This document shows, in pieces, positions 51,698 through 59,696 of a stretch of 64,000 bases of DNA. Origin of the DNA: CAVXZE01 sp963766175 (GTDB taxonomy: Bacteria; Myxococcota_A; UBA9160; UBA6930); assembly GCA_963766175.1 (NCBI GenBank), contig CAVXZE010000007.1, positions 186,001 through 250,000 of the forward strand. The letters are read 5' to 3'. The translations under genes were made by a program, and so were the position numbers. Below the pieces are notes generated by a model that worked only from the letters and a program-made list of their open reading frames with translations, was not told the DNA's origin and ran no database searches. How positions within the stretch are numbered: the stretch's first letter is position 1; the number at the start of each line of letters is the position of its first letter.

Positions 51698-52969
51698 ATG
51701 GCGAATTCTCTTCCGCACAACGGAAAGAACTTTCCGCGCGGGTCGTCGACCGCGACCGAAGAGGCCCCCGAGGAGAGGAGTCCTCTCGAGCGCCTTGCCT
51801 CCTTCCGCTTCACCTACCTGTCGATTTTCATCTTCCTCGCCGCCTACGCATTCACCATGCAAGGCTTGGAAGGCGTGATGGGGCAGCACTTCGAGACCGC
51901 GATCCAGGCGGCGGCGGATCTGGATCCCAACGAGGGAGCGGCCATCGCCCGGATCCAGGAAGGGATCGATGAAGTGATCCGGGAATCCCTCTGGATCCGC
52001 TTGGGAGGGGTCCGGGTGCGACCCATCGTCCTGGGAGCGGATGGGGAGACCGTGCTCTACGCCGGGGTTCGCCCCGTCACGCCCTCCGCCGTTCCCGCCG
52101 AGGTGGCCGACGCGACGCTTCTGCCCGTAACGGTCGAGATCGACGTCAGCGTCCCCCTCAGCTCCGTCGCCGCCAATGCCATCCTGGTCGTGTACGCGGG
52201 CCTCCTGGTGACCATCCTCTTCGTCTACACCCGAACCCTGACCAGAAGGGAGGAGATCCGGCTGGATGAAGTGGTAGCCGCTCGCGATGCCGTTTCCGAG
52301 AGGGCGTTGAGTATCGAGACGGAGCTCGAGACCGTCCGAGAGCGCCTCGCCCGCATCGAGCCCGAAACCGAGGTCTCCCCCGAAGAGATCACGGCTCTGG
52401 AGGAGGACCGAAGGCAGCTCACGGTCAAGCTCGCGCAGCTAGAGTTCAGGGAGAGCGAGCTGCGTGCCCGATCGTCGCGGATCCAGAGCCTCGAGGAAGA
52501 CCGCCGAACCCTTGAGGAATTTCTCGACGAGGCGATGCAGGAGCTGGGCCAGAAGGACGACGAGATCCAGTCCCTCGAGCGGCGCATCAAGAAGGTCCGC
52601 AGCTCCTCGGGAGCCCGGGAATCAGGCCGTCAAGCCGAGAGCCTCGCCAGGCGCCTGCGCACACTCTACAAGAATCTGGAATTCGACGACCGCGCTGTCG
52701 TCGATCTGCTCCGCTACGGGGACGAGGCCACGAAGCTGAAGGCCGAAGAGGCCCTCAAGCGCCTCTCCGACGAGGCCGAGAACCTGACGGTTCGGCGGAA
52801 GGTGGGCGGCCTCCCTCCCCACCTTTCGATCTTCGAACTGGGCTTTGCCGGCAAGTGCCGCCTCTACTTCACGAAGGGTCGCCAGCGCCGTCACCGGATC
52901 CTCGCCATGGGTGCCAAGAACACCCAGAAGGTGGATCTCGAATACCTGAGCCGTCTGCCCAAGGAGTGA
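51698..52969 (+). CDS. Membrane coiled-coil protein with RelE-like C-terminus
   Basis: A 423-residue protein with receptor-like topology: cytoplasmic N-terminus, membrane helix 1 (about 38-55), a ~100-residue extracytoplasmic segment, membrane helix 2 (about 159-177), a long charged coiled coil (about 185-315), then a compact C-terminal domain (about 320-423). The end reads GGLPPHLSIFELGFAGKCRLYFTKGR...HRILAMGAKNTQKVDLEYL, which resembles the RelE/ParE toxin core (RLYF, I-L-x-x-G-x-KN-T-Q). No antitoxin gene is visible and no catalytic residues can be assigned. The domain may be an RNA- or protein-binding module rather than a toxin. I do not recognise the full protein. The ATG at 51698 has only an immediately adjacent GGAG. 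Confidence 0.7.
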   Translation: MANSLPHNGKNFPRGSSTATEEAPEERSPLERLASFRFTYLSIFIFLAAYAFTMQGLEGVMGQHFETAIQAAADLDPNEGAAIARIQEGIDEVIRESLWIRLGGVRVRPIVLGADGETVLYAGVRPVTPSAVPAEVADATLLPVTVEIDVSVPLSSVAANAILVVYAGLLVTILFVYTRTLTRREEIRLDEVVAARDAVSERALSIETELETVRERLARIEPETEVSPEEITALEEDRRQLTVKLAQLEFRESELRARSSRIQSLEEDRRTLEEFLDEAMQELGQKDDEIQSLERRIKKVRSSSGARESGRQAESLARRLRTLYKNLEFDDRAVVDLLRYGDEATKLKAEEALKRLSDEAENLTVRRKVGGLPPHLSIFELGFAGKCRLYFTKGRQRRHRILAMGAKNTQKVDLEYLSRLPKE

Positions 52970-52979
52970 GAAAGGCCGG

Positions 52980-53351
52980 CTAGCTGTTCTCGCGGAGGGC
53001 CGATCGGAGCTCCTGGTCGTCCCACGGCTTGGGGATCAGGGCGCGAATTCCGAGCAGCTCGATCTGGTCGCTAGGAATCTCTTCGGGCCATCCGGTGATC
53101 AGGAGGCGAGCCACATCCGGGTACCGGTCCGCGACCTGCGCGAGGAACTCGAGGCCACTCATTCCGGGCATCTTCTGATCGGTGAGGACCAGATCTACCT
53201 TGCGGGATTCGAGGATCCGGAGCCCCTCGCCGACGGACTCGGCCGTGAGGATCTGGTAGCCCTCCCGACGCAAAGTCCGGCGAAGGGCCGACAGGATTCG
53301 AGTCTCGTCGTCGACGAGCAAAAGCACGGGCGGGGAGCCACTCCCTCTCAC
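52980..53351 (-). CDS. Single-domain response regulator
   Basis: A 123-residue receiver without an output domain: LLLVDDETRIL (acidic pair), phospho-acceptor Asp58 (LTDQKMPGMSG), LLITGWPEE and a KPW lysine near the end. Such proteins act by protein-protein contact or as phosphate shuttles. It overlaps the stop of the upstream histidine kinase by 4 bases, so that kinase is its probable partner. Confidence 0.9.
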   Translation of the reverse strand: MRGSGSPPVLLLVDDETRILSALRRTLRREGYQILTAESVGEGLRILESRKVDLVLTDQKMPGMSGLEFLAQVADRYPDVARLLITGWPEEIPSDQIELLGIRALIPKPWDDQELRSALRENS

Positions 53352-55444
53352 CCCAGCGTCTCCGCCCTCGGATCGAACACATCCAGCGGCAGGAGGACCT
53401 CGAAGGTGGTCCCCTGCCCCTCGGTGCTCTCGACTCGGATCGTCCCGCCGTGGCGGCGAACGATGTTGAAGGACGTCGAGAGTCCGAGGCCCGTTCCCAC
53501 CCCCACCTCCTTGGTGGTGAAGAAGGGGTCGAAGATCCGGCCCAGAGCGTCGGGCGCGATCCCGGTGCCGTTGTCCGTCACCAAGATGGCGATGGCTTCC
53601 CCACGAAGCTCCGTTCGCAGATGGATCTCCCCCCGAGCTCCATCCCCTCCCCCGCTCGCCTCGATTGCCTGGTACGCGTTCACGATCAGGTTCATGAACA
53701 CCTGCTTCAGTTGCATCGGGAAGCAGTACACCGGGGGAAGCTCATCGTACTGCTTCGTGAGCGAGACCGAATGCTTCATCATCGTCCAGACGATATTCGC
53801 GGTGCTGTCGAGACACTGATTCAGATCGGACTCCACGAGCTCGGCCGTGTCCTGATGGGAGAAGGCCCGGAGGTCCTGGACGATGTGACGGATGCGCTCG
53901 GAGCCCTCGAGGGATTCCCGGACCGCCTTGCCGAAATCAGAGATCAGGAAATCCGCCTCGACCTTGTCGATGACGACATCCAGCTCACCGGTGGCGCGCT
54001 GGATCTCCTCGGGAACTCTCGGCTCCGCCCCCGGCTGCGACGGCTGGAGCTGCTGCACCGCCTTGCGAAGCGCCTCCGTCTTCTCCCAGACCTTGGCCAG
54101 GTCATCCAGGTACTCGGCCATCTGGCAGAGGTTGGCGTGGATGAAGCCCATCGGATTATTGATCTCGTGGGCCACTCCGGCGGCCAGCTGGCCGATGGAC
54201 GCCATCTTCTCGGTCTGGAGCACCTGCCGCTGGAGCTGCTTGATCTCGGTGAGATCCTGGAAGATCGCTACGGCCCCGAGCGGGGTGCCATCCCGGTCGG
54301 ACATGGGCGCACAGGAGATCCCGATGGGCACGATTCTGCCGCTCGGGCGGCTGATCACGGTCTCGGCACCCCGAAAGCGCGCGTTCTCCTGGAGCGTTCG
54401 AGAGATCAGGATCTCCTCGCGCGGTGCGTTCGGAAACCAGTCCCAGACCGGAAGGCCGCGCAGGCCCCCTGGCTCCGCGTCGAGGATGTGTTCCGCTGTC
54501 GGGTTGGCGTAGGTGATGCGCCCCTCGAGGTCGACGACGAGCAAGGCGCTATTCATGTTCTGGATGATGTTCTCGTTGTAACGCTGCAAGTCAGCGACCT
54601 GTTTCGCGAGGAGCTCGACCTCGGTCAGGTCCGAGAGCACCAACAGCAGCCGTCCCTCGTCGAGTCGCTTGGCTCGGACGTCGAAGGCGCGCATTCCGCC
54701 CTCGCCGTCGATCACGCGGGCGATGCGGGGCCCGACCGAGCGCCCCTCGGCGACGCCAGACAGCACCTCCCCGACCCCACCGCTCTCCAGGAAGTCCGAC
54801 GACAGGACGCCCTCCAGCGGCCGGCCGTTGACTTGATCGCTCGAGAAGCCCCAGATCCTCGAGAACTCCGGGTTCACCGTGACCACGTTCCCCTGAGCGT
54901 CGAGCACCACCAGGGCGGCGGGGATCTCGTTGACGATGGCCTCGTGGAGGTGTTCCAGCCAGCGGATACGCCGCTCCGCGTCCCCCCGTTCCCGCGCCGC
55001 GCGCCAGCGACGGATCTGCTCGAGGGCCACGACGGGAAGCACCTCTGTGTAGTCGCGGGTGGCCGCGATGCAGTCCGCCGCCCCCCGGCGGAAGGCATCG
55101 AGGGCGAGTTCCTCGTCGAGCTCCGTCGTCACTACGATCACCGGCGGTCCGTCGCCACGGAGTCCCGCCAACACCTCGTGAGCTTCGTCCTCGCCGACCC
55201 GCTCTTCCAGGATGACCAGATCGAGGATCTCCCTCGCGGCGAGCTCGCGGCAGGAGTACGCGTCGTGAAGCACCTCGAGGGTCACCTCCCGACCGAGTCG
55301 ATCCAGCGCGCTCAGCGTTCCCAGATCCCGCTGCGCCGACCCGGGCCGCGGTTGGACGATGGCGATGCGCACCAACGGTGAGGACTGGCTCAAGGGCTGC
55401 CCCTCATCCAGCTCCGCGCCCGCTTCGCCTCCTTCGATGTCCAT
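53348..55444 (-). CDS. PAS histidine kinase with degenerate N-terminal receiver
   Basis: A 698-residue cytoplasmic kinase without membrane helices. Residues about 25-150 have a receiver-like fold but the acceptor position reads LVILEERVG, with Glu in place of Asp, so it is a pseudo-receiver. Two PAS domains follow (about 165-275: IPAALVVLDAQGNVVTVNPEF; about 290-395: NSALLVVDLEGRITYANPTAE). HisKA has AGVAHEINNPMGFIHAN; a long insert (about 50 residues) precedes the HATPase_c (NLIVNAYQAI, DNGTGIAPDAL, GTGLGLSTS). Its regulator is probably the receiver at 52980 or the NtrC-type protein upstream. Confidence 0.88.
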   Translation of the reverse strand: MDIEGGEAGAELDEGQPLSQSSPLVRIAIVQPRPGSAQRDLGTLSALDRLGREVTLEVLHDAYSCRELAAREILDLVILEERVGEDEAHEVLAGLRGDGPPVIVVTTELDEELALDAFRRGAADCIAATRDYTEVLPVVALEQIRRWRAARERGDAERRIRWLEHLHEAIVNEIPAALVVLDAQGNVVTVNPEFSRIWGFSSDQVNGRPLEGVLSSDFLESGGVGEVLSGVAEGRSVGPRIARVIDGEGGMRAFDVRAKRLDEGRLLLVLSDLTEVELLAKQVADLQRYNENIIQNMNSALLVVDLEGRITYANPTAEHILDAEPGGLRGLPVWDWFPNAPREEILISRTLQENARFRGAETVISRPSGRIVPIGISCAPMSDRDGTPLGAVAIFQDLTEIKQLQRQVLQTEKMASIGQLAAGVAHEINNPMGFIHANLCQMAEYLDDLAKVWEKTEALRKAVQQLQPSQPGAEPRVPEEIQRATGELDVVIDKVEADFLISDFGKAVRESLEGSERIRHIVQDLRAFSHQDTAELVESDLNQCLDSTANIVWTMMKHSVSLTKQYDELPPVYCFPMQLKQVFMNLIVNAYQAIEASGGGDGARGEIHLRTELRGEAIAILVTDNGTGIAPDALGRIFDPFFTTKEVGVGTGLGLSTSFNIVRRHGGTIRVESTEGQGTTFEVLLPLDVFDPRAETLG

Positions 55445-55501
55445 CTCTGGCGCATCCTCGGAACCACTCTAGAACGACGATTGCGGGGGGAGGGTTCGAA
55501 T

Positions 55502-56956
55502 CTACCGGATCGCATTCGGCGCTCCAACTCCAGCCGTCCCGGGACGGCGACCCGCGAGGATTCCATGCTTGGAGAGCTTCCGGTAGAACGTCGAGCGCCC
55601 GATGCGGAGCCGGCGGGCCGCCTTGGTGGCGTCTCCCCCCGCCTCCCGCAACGCCCGCTCGATCGCACAGCGCTCATACGCCTCCAGAGAGAGTGGCACT
55701 TCCGGGCCGGGTCGGACCCCGGGCGCAGTGCCGGAAATTCCGTCTCTCAGGCCGAGATCCGCGGCGCGCAGCCGCTCGCCGCTCGCCAGAGCCAGGCCGG
55801 ACTCGATGGCATTCTCCAGCTCCCTCACGTTGCCGGGCCAATCGTAACGCGAGAACATCTCGAGAGTTTCGGGCTCGAACCCACGCACGGAAGAGCCCTC
55901 GCGACGGTGCTTGCTCAGGAGGTGATGAGCGAGCTGGGGAATGTCTTCGCGACGCTCCCGCAGGGTTGGGATCTCGATCCGCACCACGTTCAGACGGTAG
56001 TAGAGATCCACACGGAACAGGCCATCATTCACCATTGCGGCTAGATCTCGGTTCGTCGCGCAGATGACGCGGATGTCGACCGGGATCGCTTCCGAGGCCC
56101 CCACCGGGCGCACCTCCTTCTGTTGCAGTGCCCGGAGCAGCTTTGCCTGGACCTGGGAGGGAATCTCCCCGATCTCGTCCAGGAATAGCGTTCCACCTTC
56201 GGCCATCCGAAACAGCCCCCGGGAGCCGAGGGCACCGGTGAAGGCACCCCTCTGGTGCCCGAAGAGTTCGCTCTCGATGATCGATTCTGGAAGCGCGCCA
56301 CAGTCCACTGGGACGAAGCACTCAGCACAGCGGGGGCTCGCCGCGTGGATTGCGCGGGCGACGATCTCCTTGCCGGTCCCGCTCTCGCCCTGGATCAACA
56401 CGTTGCTCTCATTGTGACGCAGACTCTCGATCATTCGCCGAAGTGCACGCGTCTTCGGCGAGTTCCCCACCAGCTCGGGACCCTCCCGCCGTCCCAGGAG
56501 CTCCCGTTCGAGCTCCCGGTTTCGGGTCACCAGCTGACGCCGCTCGATCGCCTTGTGAATCGTAGTGCGAACCCGGTGAGCGTCGCCGAACGGCTTCTCC
56601 AGGTAGTCGAAGGCCCCGCGACGCATACAGCCAACGGCGCTCTCCACGCTGCCGTGACCGGTCATGACGATGACCTCGACCTCGGGCCGAGAAGATTTCA
56701 CCTGATCGAGAACATCGAGGCCGTTGGCCTTGCCCAGGACGAGGTCGAGCAGGATGACGTCGAGAGCCGGATCGTCCAGGGCGGGCTGCATTTCCTCGGG
56801 GCAGGAGGCCGTGGCCACACGGTAGCCCTCCGGTCGGAGAATTCGCTGAAGCGCCCGAAGCAGGAGGGGCTCGTCGTCCACCAGCAGCACCATGCCGCGC
56901 GCATCACGCGGACGCAGCTCTCCCCCCGACGACGCTGTCCCCGGTTGCGGACTCAT
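55502..56956 (-). CDS. Sigma-54-dependent response regulator (NtrC family)
   Basis: A 484-residue activator. A 20-residue flexible leader precedes the receiver: VLLVDDEP, phospho-acceptor Asp71 (ILLDLVLGKANG), KPF lysine near 124. The AAA+ domain has Walker A GESGTGKE, the GAFTGA loop, GGTLFLDEIGEIP and WPGNVRELEN; the C-terminal Fis HTH is GGDATKAARRLRIGRSTFYRKLSKHG. It is co-oriented with the histidine kinase downstream (57 bases), so the two form a likely pair. A 118-base divergent region separates it from the next NtrC protein. Confidence 0.92.
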   Translation of the reverse strand: MSPQPGTASSGGELRPRDARGMVLLVDDEPLLLRALQRILRPEGYRVATASCPEEMQPALDDPALDVILLDLVLGKANGLDVLDQVKSSRPEVEVIVMTGHGSVESAVGCMRRGAFDYLEKPFGDAHRVRTTIHKAIERRQLVTRNRELERELLGRREGPELVGNSPKTRALRRMIESLRHNESNVLIQGESGTGKEIVARAIHAASPRCAECFVPVDCGALPESIIESELFGHQRGAFTGALGSRGLFRMAEGGTLFLDEIGEIPSQVQAKLLRALQQKEVRPVGASEAIPVDIRVICATNRDLAAMVNDGLFRVDLYYRLNVVRIEIPTLRERREDIPQLAHHLLSKHRREGSSVRGFEPETLEMFSRYDWPGNVRELENAIESGLALASGERLRAADLGLRDGISGTAPGVRPGPEVPLSLEAYERCAIERALREAGGDATKAARRLRIGRSTFYRKLSKHGILAGRRPGTAGVGAPNAIR

Positions 56957-57012
56957 GGCAGCCGTATCGGCCCCGGCTCCGCCACCCTTGAGAAGACGGA
57001 CTGCAAGTCGCC

Positions 57013-57041
57013 TTGAACCGCCTCGACCCCGCCTCTACACT
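57013..57041 (+). promoter_or_regulatory. Probable promoter of the NtrC-type gene at 57075
   Basis: TTGAAC (57013-57018), 17 bases, TACACT (57036-57041). Each box matches 4/6 positions with ideal spacing. The predicted start near 57048 leaves a 27-base leader to the CTG and excludes the upstream in-frame ATGs, supporting the CTG start. Confidence 0.5.
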
Positions 57042-57074
57042 GCGCTCACTTCCTCCCACCGCGGAGGTGCCGCC

Positions 57075-58469
57075 CTGCAGAAATCCCACATCCTCGTCGT
57101 CGACGACGAGGAGCTCTACCGACGAGCTCTGGAACGGATCCTCAACCGTGTGGGTCACATTGTCTCGACCGCCCGCAACGCGGCCGAGGCGATGGCCGTG
57201 GTGACCTCCAACCCGCTGGATCTCGTGCTATGCGACGTCAAGATGCCGGGAATCAGTGGACTGGAGCTCGTCCGCCAGATCCGGGACATCCACCCGGACC
57301 TCCCCTGCATCGTGGTGACCGGCTACGGAAGTGCCGAGAGCTCGCTGGATGCGCTTCGGGCTGGCGCCTTCTGGTACTTGGAGAAGCCCTTCGACCAGGC
57401 CCACCTGGACGTGGTCCGACGGCTCGTCGAGCAGGCCATCGAACACGGCCGCCTCAAGGCCGAGAACCGGATTCTCCAGAGCCAACTCCACCAGCGCTAT
57501 CGCTTCGAGAACATTGTCGGATCCAGCCCCGAGCTGCGGGCTGTCCTCGACGTGGTCGAAAAGGTCGCCGACACCGACAGCACCGTGTTGATCACCGGCG
57601 AGAGCGGAACTGGCAAGGAGTTGATCGCACGGGCTCTTCACTACAACAGCCGCCGGGCGGACCGGATGTTCGTCACCGTCAACTGTGGCGCGATTCCCGA
57701 GGAGCTGCTCGAATCCGAGCTCTTCGGCCACGTTCGCGGAGCCTTCACCAACGCTGTGAGCCACCGCGAGGGGCGCTTCTCCATCGCCAACGGTGGAACC
57801 GTTTTCCTCGACGAAATCGGGGACATGAGTCCGAACCTCCAGGTCAAGCTTCTGCGCGTCCTCCAGGATCAGACCTTCGAGCCCGTGGGATCGTCGAAGA
57901 CTCTCAAGGTCGATGTCCGGCTGATCGCCGCCACCAACCAGGATCTGGAGTACGCGATCCGCGAGAGGCGCTTCCGCGAGGATCTCTACTACCGCCTCAA
58001 CGTGATCCCGATCGAGATTCCGCCACTGCGAGAACGTCGCGAGGACATCCCGCTGCTGGTCCAGCACTTCCTCGAAGCGATGAACCGGGAGAAGAGCAAG
58101 GGAGGGGCCATCACCGTCTCCAAGGAGGCCCTGGAGAGGGTCTACGACCACGACTGGCCGGGCAACGTCCGCGAGCTCGAGAATCTGATCGAGCGGCTGG
58201 TGATCTTGCGGGGCGAGGGTGAGATCCAGATCGACGACCTTCCCCCCGCCTTCAGAAAAGGGCCGGCCACGCCACCTCCCGGGGCGCCACGAATTCCCTC
58301 CGGCGGTCTGCCCTTCAACGAGGTGGTCGATCGCTTCGAGGCCGATCTCATCCTTCAGGCCCTGGAGCAGACCCATTGGAACAAGAACCGCGCTGCCCAG
58401 CTCCTCGGGCTCAACCGCACCACCCTGATCGAAAAGATCAAGAAGAAGCGCCTCTCTGCCGATGAGTAG
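57075..58469 (+). CDS. Sigma-54-dependent response regulator with GAFTNA loop, probable CTG start
   Basis: A 464-residue NtrC-family activator. The receiver (SHILVVDDEELYRRAL, phospho-acceptor Asp54 in LCDVKMPGISG, KPF) must begin just before SHILVVDD, where the only usable codon is CTG (57075), with GGAGG 7 bases upstream. The AAA+ domain has Walker A GESGTGKE but the sigma-54 loop reads GAFTNA (222-227) instead of GAFTGA. FLDEIGDMSP, WPGNVRELEN and a Fis HTH (HWNKNRAAQLLGLNRTTLIEKIKKKRL) follow. It lies directly before the sigma-54 promoter of the sigma-28-type gene, the likeliest target. Confidence 0.92.
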   Translation: MQKSHILVVDDEELYRRALERILNRVGHIVSTARNAAEAMAVVTSNPLDLVLCDVKMPGISGLELVRQIRDIHPDLPCIVVTGYGSAESSLDALRAGAFWYLEKPFDQAHLDVVRRLVEQAIEHGRLKAENRILQSQLHQRYRFENIVGSSPELRAVLDVVEKVADTDSTVLITGESGTGKELIARALHYNSRRADRMFVTVNCGAIPEELLESELFGHVRGAFTNAVSHREGRFSIANGGTVFLDEIGDMSPNLQVKLLRVLQDQTFEPVGSSKTLKVDVRLIAATNQDLEYAIRERRFREDLYYRLNVIPIEIPPLRERREDIPLLVQHFLEAMNREKSKGGAITVSKEALERVYDHDWPGNVRELENLIERLVILRGEGEIQIDDLPPAFRKGPATPPPGAPRIPSGGLPFNEVVDRFEADLILQALEQTHWNKNRAAQLLGLNRTTLIEKIKKKRLSADE

Positions 58470-58644
58470 GACCAGCTTCGTCCGCCCGCGCTAGCGAGCC
58501 GCGTGTCTGCCGGTCGCGGAGGCTGCCTCACGGCACGGCGGCTACGCGAGCCGTGCTCCGGGAAATGACGGAATCGTAACCGTCGAAGCCCTTTCCCGTC
58601 GAAGGACTGACGGTTTCGCACATCCGCCCCTTCCTCTGCCACCC

Positions 58645-58668
58645 GTTGCGGCAGGCGCCGTGCGCAAC
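58645..58668. promoter_or_regulatory. Inverted repeat, candidate NtrC-type enhancer
   Basis: GTTGCG (58645-58650), 12 bases, CGCAAC (58663-58668), centred about 145 bases upstream of the -24 element. The half-site TTGCG matches that of the palindrome upstream of fimT (18735-18749). Confidence 0.45.
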
Positions 58669-58798
58669 CTTCTTCACAGCCCGCCCTCTGCACCCGGCGC
58701 GAAACACCTTTCGATTTCGGATAGTTAGCAGGCGGCCGCGGGTTTTTCTGACCGGAACCGGGCCCTCCGTGGCCGGACCAGTCCCCGATGCCCACCTG

Positions 58799-58815
58799 TT
58801 GGCATGGCCCCTGCT
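58799..58815 (+). promoter_or_regulatory. Sigma-54 promoter of the sigma-28-type gene
   Basis: TTGGCATG, GCCC, CTGCT: -24 GG (58801-58802) and -12 GC (58813-58814) are 10 bases apart; one T of the -12 box is C. Predicted start near 58826, 100 bases before the ATG. Confidence 0.8.
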
Positions 58816-58839
58816 TTGACTTGCATCCCACACGCAGCA

Positions 58840-58866
58840 AGTCGGCAGGGTGATGCTCCACCGACT
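58840..58866 (+). repeat. Dyad in the sigma-28-type mRNA leader
   Basis: AGTCGG (58840-58845) pairs with CCGACT (58861-58866) across 15 bases, inside the predicted leader. An alternative GGCAG/CTGCC pairing exists. It could be a stabilising or regulatory hairpin. Confidence 0.35.
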
Positions 58867-58925
58867 GCCCCGTGCACCGAATCGTCGCGACATCACGAGA
58901 TGGCCACAAGTCGTTGGAGGGTTGA

Positions 58926-59693
58926 ATGGAGACGCAGTTGCGAGAAGCCAAGACGAAGAGCTCGGATATTCCCGCTTCGCTCAGGGAGCAGATCGTCATC
59001 GAACACACGCCCCTGATCCGCTACATCGTGAGCCGCATCGCGGTCCGTCTCCCCTCCCACATCGACCTCGATGACCTGCACAATACCGGCGTCATCGGAC
59101 TGATGGATGCGATCGAAAAGTACGACCCTGAGAAGAACTGCAAATTCAAGACGTACGCGGAGTTCCGGATCAAGGGCGCCATCCTCGACCAGCTCCGTTC
59201 TCTCGACTGGGTGCCCCGCAGTATCCGTCAGAAGAGCCGCAAGCTCGAACGCGCCTACGGCGAGGTCGAGCAGCGTCTCGGTCGCTCGGCATCTGAGGAC
59301 GAGGTCGCCGACTCCCTCGGACTCCAGCTCGAGAAATTCCACGAGCTGCTCAATCAGGTGCGCGGCATCTCCCTCGTGAACCTGGAGGAGATTCGCAGCG
59401 GCGGAGCGGACGGCGAACGGACCGGCACCTTTGGGGACGTCGTCGAAGACGTCAGGGCCGAGAATCCCTTCGTCTCCTTCAAGTTCCACGAGATGAAGCA
59501 GATCGTCGCGGACACCATCGCGACCCTGCCCGAGAAGGAGCGCCTCGTCATTTCACTCTACTACTACGAAGATCTCAACATGAAGGAGATCGGAAACATC
59601 CTCGGCATCACCGAATCCCGAGTCTGCCAGATCCACACCAAGTCGGTGCTCCGACTCCGCTCCAAGCTCAAGGGAATCCTCGAGCGGGGCTAG
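58926..59693 (+). CDS. FliA/WhiG-type RNA polymerase sigma factor
   Basis: A 255-residue sigma-28-type factor with regions 2, 3 and 4. HTPLIRYIVSRIAVRLPSHIDLDDL and GVIGLMDAIEKYDPEKNCKFKTYAEFRIKGAILDQLRSLDWVPRS are the group signature (region 2); YYYEDLNMKEIGNILGITESRVCQIHTKSVLRL is region 4. Members direct flagellar, motility or sporulation genes. The gene has a sigma-54 promoter, GGAGGG before the ATG, and sits next to an NtrC activator, so it forms a sigma-54 to sigma-28 cascade. No flagellar gene is visible, so the regulon is unknown. Confidence 0.93.
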   Translation: METQLREAKTKSSDIPASLREQIVIEHTPLIRYIVSRIAVRLPSHIDLDDLHNTGVIGLMDAIEKYDPEKNCKFKTYAEFRIKGAILDQLRSLDWVPRSIRQKSRKLERAYGEVEQRLGRSASEDEVADSLGLQLEKFHELLNQVRGISLVNLEEIRSGGADGERTGTFGDVVEDVRAENPFVSFKFHEMKQIVADTIATLPEKERLVISLYYYEDLNMKEIGNILGITESRVCQIHTKSVLRLRSKLKGILERG

Positions 59694-59696
59694 CTG

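Larger units (their letters stand above)
58470..58925. other. Long regulatory region before the sigma-28-type gene
   Basis: 456 bases without a credible ORF. It contains a GCACGGC/GCCGTGC stem (58533-58539 and 58550-58556), the dyad at 58645-58668, a GCGGCCGC palindrome followed by a short T run near 58733-58746, the sigma-54 promoter at 58799-58815 and a leader dyad at 58840-58866. This is a typical layout for an enhancer-controlled sigma-54 promoter. Confidence 0.6.

Noticed and set aside
58728..58748. GCGGCCGC followed by GGGTTTTT as a terminator
   Set aside because: The palindrome has no loop outside itself and the stem cannot form stably next to the T run.
58528..58896. A 122-residue minus-strand frame in the gap before the sigma factor
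   Set aside because: No ribosome site and no similarity; the region is better explained as a regulatory stretch.
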